From: Apis mellifera
Taxonomy: Eukaryota > Arthropoda > Insecta > Hymenoptera > Apidae
Assembly: GCF_003254395.2 (NCBI RefSeq)
Contig: NC_037652.1
Location: 9,466,001 to 9,530,000 of the forward strand
DNA length: 64,000 bases
Direction of reading: 5' to 3'
Shown here: piece by piece, positions 28,401 to 41,430 of the stretch
How the letters are laid out: each line of letters begins with the position of its first letter
Numbering within the stretch: the first letter of the stretch is position 1
Made by a program: the position numbers and the translations under genes
Notes under the pieces: model-generated
Told to the model about the DNA's origin: nothing
The model's database searches: none
Seen by the model: the letters and a program-made list of their open reading frames with translations, nothing else

Positions 28401-30984
28401 TCAATGTAATGATATTAAAAAAAAAAGTTCAATTTTTGTCTAATCTTACGTGTTTTAATTAATAATAAAATTGAAAAATCGGAAATATTACATTACAATT
28501 GATTTATAATTAATTATACAAATAAATATTTATTTATTATTATACTATTTATTTTTATACATTATTATTACTATATTTTATGAAAATTGAAATAAAGAAA
28601 TAAAGAAATAAAAAAATAAAGAATTTTTTAGTAATAAATAATTTGTTATTTAAAATTTTATTAAAAAATTATTAAAAAATTATAAAAATATTATTCTTAG
28701 ATTTTTTTATTAAAATTCATATATTTTATTAAAATTATTAATAAATATTATATTATTAATAAATATTATTAATAAATATTGATTATACGAAATATTTTTT
28801 CATTACGCATAATTTTTTTATTTTTTACTTTTGGAATCTTTAATTCATTTATCTTTTTTATTTATATCTAATATTAATATCGTTCAAAATACTCGTATAT
28901 GTTAAAAATATATTTTAATTATAAAAATATATTTAATTTAAAAAATATATATATTATAAAAATATATTATTAAATATATATATATTAAAATATTAAAATA
29001 GTATATTAAAATAATACCTGTATAATTGTCTTTGGATCAATTTTATCTCCAGAAACTATGATTCCATTTAATAAAGAAAACATAAGAATACCAAAACGAT
29101 AAATATCTGCTTTTTTCCCACCTCTGCCTTGTATACTTGGAAAATCTGGTTCAGATTTAACTAATGCACATGTCTGATAAATATCAGATAATCTTTTATT
29201 CAAAGAATAATCTGACAATCTAACCGTTCCTGTACTATCAATGTAGATACTAGTATCACGTAGATCTTTATGGACAACATTATTTTCGTGAAGATATTTT
29301 AACGCAGAAAGAATTCCAGTTGCTAGATATCGTAGAAAATCGATGTTTACCGGGATGTTTTCCAATAAGAAAAAAGAGCAACTGCTACCTATCTGAAATT
29401 CGGTAAACAATTAATTTATTTAATTCTTATTATTGATATTTAAAATTGCATAATTTTATGTATATTTCAATATTAATATTAAAATATCAATAAATATTCA
29501 TATAAAACGTCAATGTTCAAATTGCAATTTTAAATGTAATTTTAAAAGATAAATTATAGATACATTAAATGCATAATTTTATGTAAAATAATAAACTGAA
29601 TTAATTAATTTATAAAACTTATATCATAGAAAAAAATATATTTTTTTATATACATATAATTAGTAATTTTATATCCTATATTTATACAATATATTTATAC
29701 TTGCTATTATGTTTATTGTGGTTACTTTTAAAGAAATTGCATAAATACGAATCTTTGGTCTAAATCACATTTATACATATATTTATCATTGCTTTTTACC
29801 ACGAACTCTTGAAGAACATAGATAAGTACATCATCTTCTTCTTGTAAATACTTCATATTTAAATAATGTACAAGATTTGGATGATGTAATTTATGTAGAT
29901 GGTTTACTTCTTGCTCTAAACTTCCTACTTGTTTCATAATATGTTGAATATTATTTTCATCAATTTTGTTATTCACTTTCAATATCCATTCACTAATCGC
30001 AAATAATTCTCCAGTTGTCATATCAACACCTGCATAAACAACCGATCCTTTAGTACTATGACCCATACATTTTGCTCTGTACACCTGTCGTTCACCTATA
30101 GAAATGATTACAAAAAAATGAATAAAAATTGCAATTATTTCTTTTTTTTTATATTTACAATTATAACGATTAATTTATAATTTATAAAATAAAAATAATA
30201 TTGAATATATTAAAATTTATAATTCCTTGGACACTTAAAACTTTAATGCATTTTTCTATCATATAAGTTTTTATTCTAATTATATAAATTATAAAATCTT
30301 CGAATTATACGTATATTTATATAAAATGTTTTCGAGTAAGTCAAGTTTGAAAATTTTTCAAACGTAAGTGAAATCGATTGTTATAATTTTCTGATTTGAA
30401 AATAAATAAATTATCTTAAGAGGATATTTTACATGAATGAAAATAAGTAAAAAGATAATAATTTTAAACACATTTCTAATTCTAAATACAAAAATACAGA
30501 GAAAATATCGAAAATAGAGAAAAATCATATCACTTTTATCTAAAAAAGACAAATGATTATGCACACATTGCGAAATTTTAATATTTATTTAATATTTATT
30601 ATTTTCTTTTACTTTTTATTTCATATTAATAAAAATAAAAATTTAAGTAAAAATAAATTTTAATAAATATAATCAATCATATACCTTTATTATGATCGAA
30701 ATGCAGTAATTTCGTTCCTCTATGTTCGCAAAGGAAACCATCGGAACTTTCAGAACTACTAGCACATCTTCTTCGAGAATAAATCCGTGATCTTTCTTGA
30801 GGAGATGACGGTATCGATTGAGAGAGATTATTCGATCGTTCATTACACAAACGAATAGATTCTTTTCGATTACGAAGCTCAGCTTTTAAAGCTTCTTGCC
30901 TTTTTTGAATTTCATCTTGTAATACCTGAAATTTATTTATACGATGAGATATTCATAATTAAACGGATATTACATATATGTATA

Positions 30985-31030
<46 letters not shown>

Positions 31031-34000
31031 AAATACCTAACATGATTTAATCAGCACAAAAAAAATACAGCACACATAATACAAATTTTTACTGTAATTA
31101 TAATCGACAATAATTATCATAAAAAAATCTGAGTGTCAATGATCAAATATAATTATAAATATAAATAATCTACAATATTTTAAGGATGTTTAACCTGCCA
31201 GTTTTATTGTTTTTAATTTGAATTATCGAATTTTTTAGTTTCTTTTTATTATAAAAGTACAGTAATCAATGAAATTACTGTACGAACAAAAATATTTTAT
31301 TATAAAATTAAATTAAAAAATTAAGATATATACATTACATACATAAGAATTGCAGTGACTGTGAAATTACACATAATATTTAAAAAAAAATTTGAAAGAA
31401 GAAATGAAGAAAAAAAAAATTTGTTTTAATTTTAAGAAAAAAATAATTTGCATAAGAAATTAAATCAAGGATATAATTATAATAAAAAATTATATTAATT
31501 AATATGACTTTACTTTTGATAAAAATAATTATCATTTATTTAATATATATAGATCGTACTTTCTAATTTTAGTTGCATTATTATGGCACTATTATTACGG
31601 TATTAGATATAATTTTTCAGCAGATTGATGTATATCATATTATTATCAATTTAAAGATATCAATAAGGTAATAATAATTCGAAATATTATTGAAAATAGT
31701 ATAATGAATAATTTATTTATTAAAAAAATTATATATTTTATGTCGAGCAAATGTATTATGTCTTTTAACATCTATTCCTTTATTTCTTTCTATTATAAAC
31801 GATTAAAATTAATTATATTTATGATCGTACTATATAAAAATAGATTAAATTTTATTTAAAAAAAAAAATTGCGAAAGATAAAAACAATTAAAAAATTGAT
31901 ATTTAATTAATATTATTATCTTTCGTCAATTATTATATACATTTTTTATTCTTTATTTTCGATCGAAAAATCATCTCATAAATTTTTGAATAAGTATATG
32001 TATCTATTCATATTGATTTATTCTTTGATATATATTGTATATATAAGCACAAAATATGAATCTTCTATTAAATTTTTCAAAATTATCATTGTACAGATGA
32101 ATTATACACTCGTTACAATATTATAATATAGAATCTCTTTTCCAATAAGAGGATTTTTCATGAAATTTAACGTAATCTCAAATAATGTTTTTAATTAAAT
32201 AAGTTTTTAATTAAGGAAATTAAGAAATATAAGAAAAATAAATTGCAATATCGGAAATGATTATTTTCTAGCAATAATGTATTTAAATATAACGAAATAA
32301 TTAATCGTTTAAAAAAGTACTACTTACCATTTCTTTTCTTTATATAATTACTACTAGAATCCTCATCCTTTATCAATCAGGATAATCTTGAATTTCTTTA
32401 AATACACTTACTCGTAATAAATTTTTAACGTATATTGATTTAATTCGTAATTTTATGCATGGTGATTCGTTTTCGAACTATAAAACTCCTCTTCATCGAT
32501 TCAGCAACGATTTCGATTCAATTATGTTATCGTTATCTTTCATTATTTTATTCTCAATTTTTTCAAAGATCAAGCATTTCTAAATTTCATTTTTCATTTT
32601 CAAACACAATCTATCGCATATTTCTTTCAATTGTTTTTTCGGTTCTTCGCATAAAATGTAATATACACATATAATATCGAATATATCAGAAACGTAACAC
32701 ACAGGTTTTGAATTTCTTCTTTCATATTTTTTTTCTTTCACAATTTTATATCCAAGAAATCGTTTCCGCGAAAAATAAGTATAATATATATAGTTTCTAA
32801 GTTTCCTTCAACAAATTAAATTAATACAATCATTCGTAAATATGTTCATAATATATTCGTAAACGGTATAAAATTTTATCATTTTGAAAATTGAAAAAAA
32901 TAAAAGATTTTCTTTATTAGTATATAATAACGAGAAGATATTTTCTTCAATTTCTTTATTATTTTTTAGTTTTTCGATTGCAAAATAATTGTGATATTTT
33001 TAGGAAGAAATATAAAATGTTGATATCATCGTTATTCCATTTATTTAATATCAGAAAATGAGAATTGTGCGTTTTTATTATATAGAAGCATTTATCCATA
33101 AGCATTATATCATTTTCTAGTTGATATATTTAAATTAAATTTTTTTATCAGTTTTTATTAATTTGAAATAATTTTTCAAATATATTTTGAACTATATATT
33201 TTGAAAGTTTCTTTGCTTCGTGCTTTGTATAGATATAACAGACAATTTGTTATATTTTATGTATTTTAACGTTCTTGATTTCCTTCATCAATTCTATGAA
33301 AAAAAAGGAACGATAGTTTGTGAATTTTATTGACAAAATTCAACAATTATTCGATCTTTTTTCATTTTCTTTTCATATATATTTTTTTTATCATGCAAAT
33401 TAACGTTCGATTCGAAAAAATATCTCAAGTTTATTTTATTTATCGTGTAAATGTCCAAATCTATATTTTTCAAGCGTTGTGAGAAGTTCTCGAAATTTTT
33501 CGTACGAATTTAGAATTGTTATATCGACGGATAAAACTTAATTATAATCGGATGTTATAACGTTTCTTGAATCTTCCATCTTGAATATTTATCTTGAATA
33601 TTATTCACCCATTATTAGCTAAAAACATTGAAGATTTTCCTTTTTTTTTCCTTCGATATTATATCAATGATATGAGATTATCGATACCTTTTACATTTTA
33701 TTCTAGAAATCACGTGTACATAAAATATCAAAATATTTAAAAAAAAGTAAAAAAAATTGTGCACTTAATCCAGAAAATTTGAGGAAAATTAAAATTAATA
33801 AAATATATATTATTATTATTATTTATATAGCACTGAAATTTAGAACATATTTAATTTATTATTTACAAACATTTATATAATAATTTATTATATAATAATA
33901 TAATAATTTTATATAAATTTTAATAGAAAGACGATCATTCAAAATATTCTTGTTTCTATTATAATGGATAGAAATGACGAGAATATGTTTTACGTTTTAA

Positions 34001-37000
34001 ATGTTTCGTGAAAAAAAAAAAAATATCGTGAATGAAAAAATTGTTAGAATTTTATTTTCTAAGATTATATTTATTTTTTATAAAATTGGCAGGCCAAACA
34101 TCCTTGATACGAATATAATAATTTATTTATTTATATTGGATAACGTCGATAAATTATGTTCAAAATATATTCAATAGGATATTTTGAGCAACTTTTTCTT
34201 GTTCAAAGATAGTACAAGTAATACATAAATAAGTACATATGTATATTACAATGATCGGATTAGTTTTCGTGTTATATGCAAAAGTATCATTAAGATCGGT
34301 AAATATTATTATTATTATATGTTTTAATATTTTTTTATGTAACTCATTTAAACTCTAGTTCATCTTTCGTATCAAATGATCGAAAGATAACATTCTATGT
34401 TCTAGATCATCTTTTATCAAACTCGTTATTGATTTTTTCCTATAAATATTCTAATTACATTCTACATTTAATATTTTGAATATGCAATTAATACGTAATA
34501 TATCATTACTTAATTGCAACAAACTATTTACACGTAGCTAAAACATTTGATAAAAAAAACATTGCGATAAAAAATTGATCATTGTATCAAAATTTAATAC
34601 AAATCCAATCATTCGAGCATATGAATAAGAATGTAGTGTGAAAAAATATTTTTGCATATAACTCGATATACATATAAATTCTTCTTTATAATTATTAGCT
34701 GGTATATATATACACGTATAAAATTTATATATATATATTTTCTACTTTTTTCATTAAAAAGAAAATGTAATCTTATTTAACGTAGACACTGATATACATG
34801 TATCTAACCTGTCTTTCTTTATCCTCTTTTAATTGTCTTTCCAACATTTCATATTCAATTTTTTCTTGACGTCGTGAAACCATCTCTTCGTAAAAGCTAC
34901 TATACCTTGGTTTATTGTTCTCGTGCAAATATTTTTGAACATGTTGCGCTAATTCAAAGATCATTACTTCTCCCTGTAATCGTTTTGTTAATTCCACTAA
35001 TTCAGTATATAATACTGCAACTTGTTGATGAGATAAACCTCTGCTATTTTTTAACTCTATGTTTGGTGTTCTGCAAATCATTTAATAAAAATGTTTTTGC
35101 AAAGATCATATACGTATAACTTTAAAAAATTTTTTTATTAAACTGTGTAGATTGTACATCTATATTTATGATTAAATTGTATTAAAATCTTATTAGAAAT
35201 TATTTATGTTTATATTATCATTTTTTATGCGATCGTACTTTCTAGATTTTCGTATCATATAATTATCAAATATGATGTATCAAATATATATCGAATTTTA
35301 ATTAGTTTTCGATTATTTAAATATTCGAAGTAATTGTTCGGAATAGGAGATTTCTTATCGATTTCGATGATTTTTGAATATGTAAAACCGTTGTAAAAAT
35401 CAACATTTTGAATATTTTTCTTTTGCGAAAGGAATCCATAGAATACGCAAGAATTCGACACTGAATTTTAAACCTGTCATAATCCATGAGAAAGTAAATT
35501 TTTGATTAGTTTATTCGTTATATGATTAATAGTCCTACTTTCGCCATATACTTACATTAAACAAAAAATGATAAATGATCATATACTTATGCACACGCAG
35601 TTACGAACGTATAAAAGAAGTTCTATTTAAATAATAACGATCTTTTTTTTTTTCAAATATCAAATTTTTTTCAAATTTATTGGTCCATTGATCGAATCTT
35701 TTCTTCCGATGTTTTATAAAAATTGATCCACGATTATCAATCATCTTCTTCATCGCGCTTCGATATCATCTTTAATTCTTCACTTATAAATATCATGCGA
35801 TTCGAATCATCAAATTTTTTTCACACACGTATAAAAAGTTGTTCAAAATATCGATCTCTATATCAATCTTTCAAAAATCGACAAGGAATTCCTTATTCCG
35901 ATTAATATCTTAAAATAATATATCAAAGAAATCGATGCTTTATAAATATTAACTATCGATTATTATCGATTTATTGTTTAATATCGAGCAACTATGCATA
36001 ATATTCAAGAAAACATGACAAATAATTACGTATGAATATCGAAAAATGAAACGATTGATCGCAATATTGTCAATCTGGTAATTAGGAAAATATTCGAAGA
36101 CGAACAATCGAGATAATTTTTATTCGCTGTTGTGCGAACAATTATACAACTGTAACACGATTCATTGATACATCTATTTACGAATTTTAGTCAGAAAGAA
36201 TAGTGAAGAAAAAATATCGTACTACGATAAATACTCAACTATAACACTATAGCAATAATAATTATAAATACGTTGAAAACAGCCAAACATTCGATGATAT
36301 TTTATCCTAATATGACATATTTGATTTGCTTAATCCAATCTGGTATCAGTTTTTAAGTAGATATTTAAAAGTACATATTTTATCATTTTCGATATAAAAC
36401 TTTGCTTTTTTTCATTAAATTTCAATGCACAAGATAAACATAATTACAAATTAAAAATGAGATCAAGTTCGTGAAAAAATAAAATTGGAAAATGACCGTT
36501 TAATGTACACGTTGATAAGAATTTATGTTGTATTTTTTATAAATTTTATATATATTATATATTATACAATACAATAAAGCGATATATATAATTGATAATT
36601 TGTACAATACACGTACAAATATATCGATTAAACAAAATTATATAACTATTTTAATTTTTATAAAAATATTATGTTTATTCTATGTGTATATTGCATATTC
36701 GCAATATATTTACATAAATTTTCATAATCTATTTAGTAAATTTAAAAAATATTTTTTATTATTTTAAAAATAACTTTATTATTAATTATATTAATTTACT
36801 ATTAATAATAACTTTACTATTATAAAAAAATGATCATTTCTCTACATATACACAAGTTCATCCGCAAAAAAATTGATAATGTCAAGTTATCCAAGTATTC
36901 CTATCTATGTCATACAACTTTTATATGAAATCTACATATGCATATACATATACATATATACACATATATACAAATTATATTATTTTCATGAAAATTTAAA

Positions 37001-40000
37001 ATACGAATAAACAAAAGTAGATATTTATTTGAAAATTACATTGTCATTAATCACGGTCTCGAAAGTCTTGTGTAAGTGGATATGTTGCGTTTGAGAGTCA
37101 CTGTCCGAGAGTCACTGTCCGAGAGCCTGTCGATCAATTCTCTGAGAGCTGTTTCATACGAACCAGTTGCGCACTATTCTGAAAGTAGCTATCGCGAGAG
37201 AAAGAGAAAAATGTTATCGCCGCGGAAAGAATGGAATAAAAATGATACATTTAAATTAATTGCATTATATGAACATCAGCCAATATTGTGGGATAAAAAA
37301 CATATGGATTATAGAAATCGTGAAAAGAAAAATAAAATATTAAGTGAAATTGGATTACATTTTGAATGTTCCATAGAAGAAATTCAGAGGAAGATACATA
37401 ATTTGAGAAATCAAGTAAGATATAATGTAAAGTAAACGAAGAAAATTTGAGTATTATTTAATTACTCAAATTACAGATGTCACAAGAATTGAAAAAAAAG
37501 AAAAAAAGAAAAAAAGGAACCGATGAAATAGAGGAGTCAAATTGGATTTATTTTAATGCCCTGAAATTTTTAATTCCACCACTTACGATAAATGTGACAC
37601 AATCATTACATACACAAACATCAATGTCTATTGTAAGTAAAAATAGTTTCTTATAATTATGTTTCGTTTATTATGCATTTTTATTTATTTAAAAATATTA
37701 ATAAAATCTACAAGATTTCGACTGTTCGCATTTCTATAATTTTAAATACATTTATATAATTATAAATAATTTTTATAAGAATTAATAATTATATTTGATT
37801 TTGTCTATAAATAAATAAATTATAAAAAACAAAATATTATTAAATAGTAAATATATTATTTAGTAGTATTTAAGTAAATATATTATTTATTATATTTATT
37901 TAATAACGATATTTATCCATTTTTAATACTTTCTTATATTTTTTTAAAAGAACAAACTAACCTATTAGATTTTATCCATAAGTTATATAAATTAAATTAT
38001 ATATATTTATCGCATATATTATTATCAATATTAAATATTTATCATCATATTTATTTTTGTTATATGTATTATAATTCATATATATATTAATATAAATTAT
38101 CCAAAATATTCGATTATTATACGAAAATTTCAAAACGTACAATTTGGCAACGAATTTTCATTTCATCAAAACACAAAAAGATCGCGCTAAATTATATCCA
38201 AATTTTTTTTTAAAAATGCATTTGTCTCTCTCTTTCGATTAGGCAATTTCGTATAATTCACTTCATTCGTTTCATTATTAAATATATTAATAATAAAAAT
38301 ATTGGTGCCAATCATGATAAATGTCTATATAACAAAATTTTGAAATAAAAAATAATTATTCTATTCGACGAATTTTCTAATCATTTGTCTATATTATAAG
38401 TTGAAATTTCAAAAATTTTATCGAAATTAAGGTTATTATTATTATTTCTTAAATTTAAAAATTATATTATATCATAGTATTAAAATATATTATTATAAAA
38501 TAAATTATTGTGATAAAATAATAAAATAAAATATGAATTATTATGATAAATAATTATTTTTTATCTATATAATTTATCTATATAAAAGAAGAAAGAAAAT
38601 GTATTTTACGAAGAAAATGTGGAGATGGAAGAAACGACCAGCACAAGCACAACATCATCGAAAAAAATAAAACGAGAAATTGATGATAACCAACTCTTTA
38701 AAACGACATTAAGTAGCTCATATCAAGAAGTGGATGAATATGATAAATTTGGCCAATATGTAGCCTTAGAATTAAAAACTTTAAAATCTGATTTTAATAA
38801 AGCAAGATTAAAAAGTGAAATAAGAAAAATAATAGTTCAGATCGCGGATGAAGATTTGTACGATAGTATAAATCCATTGTCATCTTCTATATCAATGCCA
38901 TCTCCTTAATTAGCACGCAATTTTATAAAAAAATTTACATATACATCAATATATAATTTAATAATGAAAAGTATATTTTTTCTTAGACAATAATACAATT
39001 TAGATTAACTATTTTGTTTTTTTTTTTTTGTTTTTTTTTTCTAAATATATCTCGTTATTATCTCAGATCTTGTATTCGTAATAAATACGTTATTATTTTT
39101 GTATAAAATTGTATAAAATATAATATACAATGAAACTTACAATGTTTAATAATCTGATTCAATTAATAATCATTTGCACGTCCATATTGCACAAGATAAT
39201 GGAAACAATTGATCGTTTTTCAGTATTTAATCGATACCCTATATACCAGTATACGACGTATCGGTAATGACAGAACGTCTTTTTCGTTTTGCTCACGAGA
39301 CCCGTTGACCTTGAATTTTCCATTAATGTCAATGTCCGTAACAATTTTATAACTAATAACTAATAAAAACTAAGAATAAGAATTAAGTTTTTACATATAC
39401 ACAATCAATATTTCATTTTTTTTTTTATCTTGGAATTTTATTTAAATTTCAAAAGAAAAATCGTGAATATCAAAAATTGAGCACAGATGATTTTTACAGA
39501 TTTGAAAAATTCTGTTTAATAATAAATTTTTGACAAGTTTTTAATACGTGTATCCGAGAATAAAAATTTTTGCAATTGTTCTTAATTAGATACACATACT
39601 TGCACGAATATATCAAATGAACATATATTTTAAGATTTAACCTTTTTTTTTAATGTTAGCATCAAATGTTCATGCAATATAATGGAATTTTATGGATAAA
39701 ACGGTAAGTATTTATTTAACGGTAAGTATTTATTTAACGATTACATTTTTTAAAATATATAAACGAAATTATATATTTTATATATTTATGTATTACGAAT
39801 GATAAAGAACATTAAAAAAGAAAAATTTAGTATCATTTATTTAAAAAAAAGAAATATTTTTAGTTATAATAGTCAATGTCAAATCTATAATATGTACTTA
39901 TTAATCATTAGATTTAATTATTAGATAATTTTTTTACATCTTATACTTAACTCAATATTTTTCTTTTCTAATTCAAAATATAAAAATTATATAATCTTTG

Positions 40001-40570
40001 AATAAATTTTGTTCAATAAAAATTATAATAAAATTTAATTTTTAATTTTTTCTTCAAAATTGAAAAAATATATTGTAATTATATTTATTAAAGAATTTTT
40101 TAGACATAATAAACAAAATTTAAAATATTTGTATTCAATTTTAAATTATTTACAATTTCACAATGCTAATTATAGAAAAATATTGTATATCTCCAGAATA
40201 TAAAGATAAAATTCATAAGAATCAAAAGACAAAGATAGATTTGATTCTTACATTTCTAATCTTATACTTGCATCTTAAAAAATGCTTATTATTTATTCAA
40301 ATTCTTATTCAATATTTCAAATATTATATTAATAATAAAAAACATTATTTAAAAAATTTTTACAACTAAAAATATACTTACTCATCAGGATACTTAGTGC
40401 TGCACATTACATGTAAATCAATCTGTGCATATACTTTAGCTGGTCCTGACATGCCTTTCTGAGGCATCAAACTAATCAATATGTCTAACGGTTGCCATTT
40501 TCTTTTATTCTTTTCACAACGTAAATCACACAATTCATCTCCAAAGATGCTCTGTAAAAAAAAAAAATAT

Positions 40571-40610
<40 letters not shown>

Positions 40611-41430
40611 TTATTAAATATTTAGAAATACATCTATATTATTAAAAAGATTATTATGATTTCATAAAAGTATAATATAATTAATAATATAATATCATAT
40701 AAATTATTAAATCTATATAACAATATCTAATCTAACATTTTTAAAAACATTTTTAAAATTCATATACAATAAATATTTTTATATTTTATTATAGAGTTTT
40801 ATTCAAATTTATGATACAAATAATTTTAAATATATATACATATACATATACAAAAACTAAAATAAGATAGAATAAATATTCACATTAATGTATTTATATC
40901 AATATTAAATTTCAAAATTTCTTGTTAGAAAATTACAAAAATTATTATATTTAGACATAAAATGATCTATTTTTAATTCTATTATCTGATTTTTAATTAA
41001 TAATAAGATAATTAAATTTTTTCACATAAATTCTTATAACATTTTATAACATTTTATATTTCAGTTATACAAATGAATAATATTAAGATCTTATTTTTAT
41101 TATTAGTTATATTTATATCTAAACATTACACATAAACATATTTAATGTTTATCATATATTTTTCATTTAAGGAAACAAGTTATCAATAAATATATAAAAT
41201 AAAATAAAAATCATAAAAAATTTAGCTTGTTAGAAATAAATAATATTTATATTTCATCGTGATATTAAAAACATGCAATATTAATATAAATAGCAAAAAA
41301 AAAAAAAGAAAAAAAAAATTAAATGGAAATAAACAATAAAAAAATAAGATAATCAGTGATAATATAATTTCATTACCTTTAAAACCTCAATTTCGTTCTC
41401 TTGTCGATCTTTAGAAGACTCACAGGACAT
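22437..41430 (-). CDS. GCN2: GCN2 (eIF2-alpha kinase 4), uncharged-tRNA sensor
   Basis: Fourteen minus-strand exons join in phase: 41430-41377, 40551-40382, 35070-34809, 30925-30685, 30095-29800, 29392-29018, 28112-27597, 27146-26983, 26643-26210, 25832-25556, 25363-24850, 24700-24218, 24107-23221, 22563-22437. The 4800 nt encode 1599 aa (human 1649). GCN2 senses uncharged tRNA and phosphorylates eIF2-alpha during amino-acid starvation. Domains in order: RWD (about 1-130, GCN1-binding), charged linker, degenerate pseudokinase (about 250-500; HKDL for HRDL and DYS for DFG), active kinase (about 544-930; GRGAFG at 551, Lys 573, HRDLKPVN at 790, DFG at 810), an acidic Asp/Ser insert between the lobes, HisRS-like domain (about 960-1480; AAGGRYDKM) and a basic C-terminal dimer/ribosome-binding domain. 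Catalytic residues are intact. Introns 2 (5.3 kb) and 3 (3.9 kb) are very long; intron 2 hosts another gene. The first two exons were found by RWD homology and fit splice phase exactly. Confidence 0.95.
30926..34808 (-). other. GCN2 intron 3 (3.9 kb), no coding exon seen
   Basis: This is a long AT-rich intron between the RWD-containing exon 3 and exon 4. It starts with a (TATG/TA)n tract at 30969-31026. Most of it is framed by a pair of diverged inverted repeats (31182-31204 and 34080-34103). Open frames inside, such as 32459-32674 on plus, show no recognisable protein motif. Confidence 0.6.
31182..34103. mobile_element. Candidate relic of a DNA transposon bounded by inverted repeats
   Basis: The left arm at 31182-31204 reads GGATGTTTAACCTGCCAGTT. 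The right arm, read on the minus strand from 34103, is GGATGTTTGGCCTGCCAATT. That is 17 of 20 matches, with the match continuing into a T-rich run. Such GC-containing identity in inverse orientation is unlikely by chance in this AT-rich DNA. The left arm is directly preceded by TTAA and the right arm is followed by TTGA, which could be a mutated 4-bp target duplication. The interior (2.9 kb) has no transposase I can recognise, and the ends do not match the piggyBac or mariner termini I know. It may be a decayed or non-autonomous element. Confidence 0.35.
37093..37125 (+). repeat. 14-bp tandem duplication in the leader of the MADF-BESS gene
   Basis: The unit GAGAGTCACTGTCC occurs twice in a row (37093-37106 and 37107-37120), followed by a partial third copy. 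Because 14 is not a multiple of three, a duplication like this argues that the segment is untranslated leader rather than coding sequence. Confidence 0.8.
37211..38909 (+). CDS. MADF-BESS domain DNA-binding protein, nested in GCN2
   Basis: Three exons join in phase: 37211-37414, 37477-37632, 38589-38909, encoding 226 aa. Residues about 5-95 form a MADF (Myb/SANT-like) domain: an aromatic start (EWNKNDTFKLIALYEHQPIL), LWDKKHMDYRN, then RKIHNLRNQ and the typical WIYFNALKFL end. A Lys-rich stretch interrupts the last part. Residues about 168-203 form a BESS motif (YDKFGQYVALELKTL...IRKIIVQI), a protein-interaction helix pair. Such proteins (the Adf-1 and Dip3 type) bind DNA as sequence-specific regulators in insects, and this one should be nuclear. 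An in-frame start also exists at 37082, but the 14-bp repeat there and the usual MADF position favour 37211. The third acceptor (CTATATAAAAG) has a poor pyrimidine tract. An AATAAA lies at 39080-39085. No specific orthologue was recognised. Confidence 0.85.
39080..39085 (+). promoter_or_regulatory. Poly(A) signal of the MADF-BESS gene
   Basis: The canonical AATAAA lies about 170 nt after the stop codon at 38909, following a T-rich run at about 39015-39040. Confidence 0.5.

Larger units (their letters stand above)
35071..40381 (-). other. GCN2 intron 2 (5.3 kb), host of a nested gene
   Basis: This intron lies between the two exons that encode the RWD domain. Its splice phase fits exactly: exon 2 ends in GA and exon 3 begins with A, giving Glu. 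It contains the complete MADF-BESS gene on the plus strand at 37211-38909. The remaining AT-rich parts (35071-37050 and 39090-40381) show no other gene. A TGACCTTGA motif at 39306-39314 (TCAAGGTCA on minus) matches the consensus of FTZ-F1/ERR-type nuclear receptors. Confidence 0.75.

Noticed and set aside
35255..35461. Possible upstream GCN2 exon just right of exon 3
   Set aside because: It does not resemble RWD sequence; the true RWD exons are at 40551-40382 and 41430-41377 and match in phase.
37082..37210. Longer N-terminus for the MADF-BESS protein
   Set aside because: It is in frame, but contains a 14-bp tandem duplication that would disrupt a coding frame and has no domain features; MADF proteins usually start near 37211.
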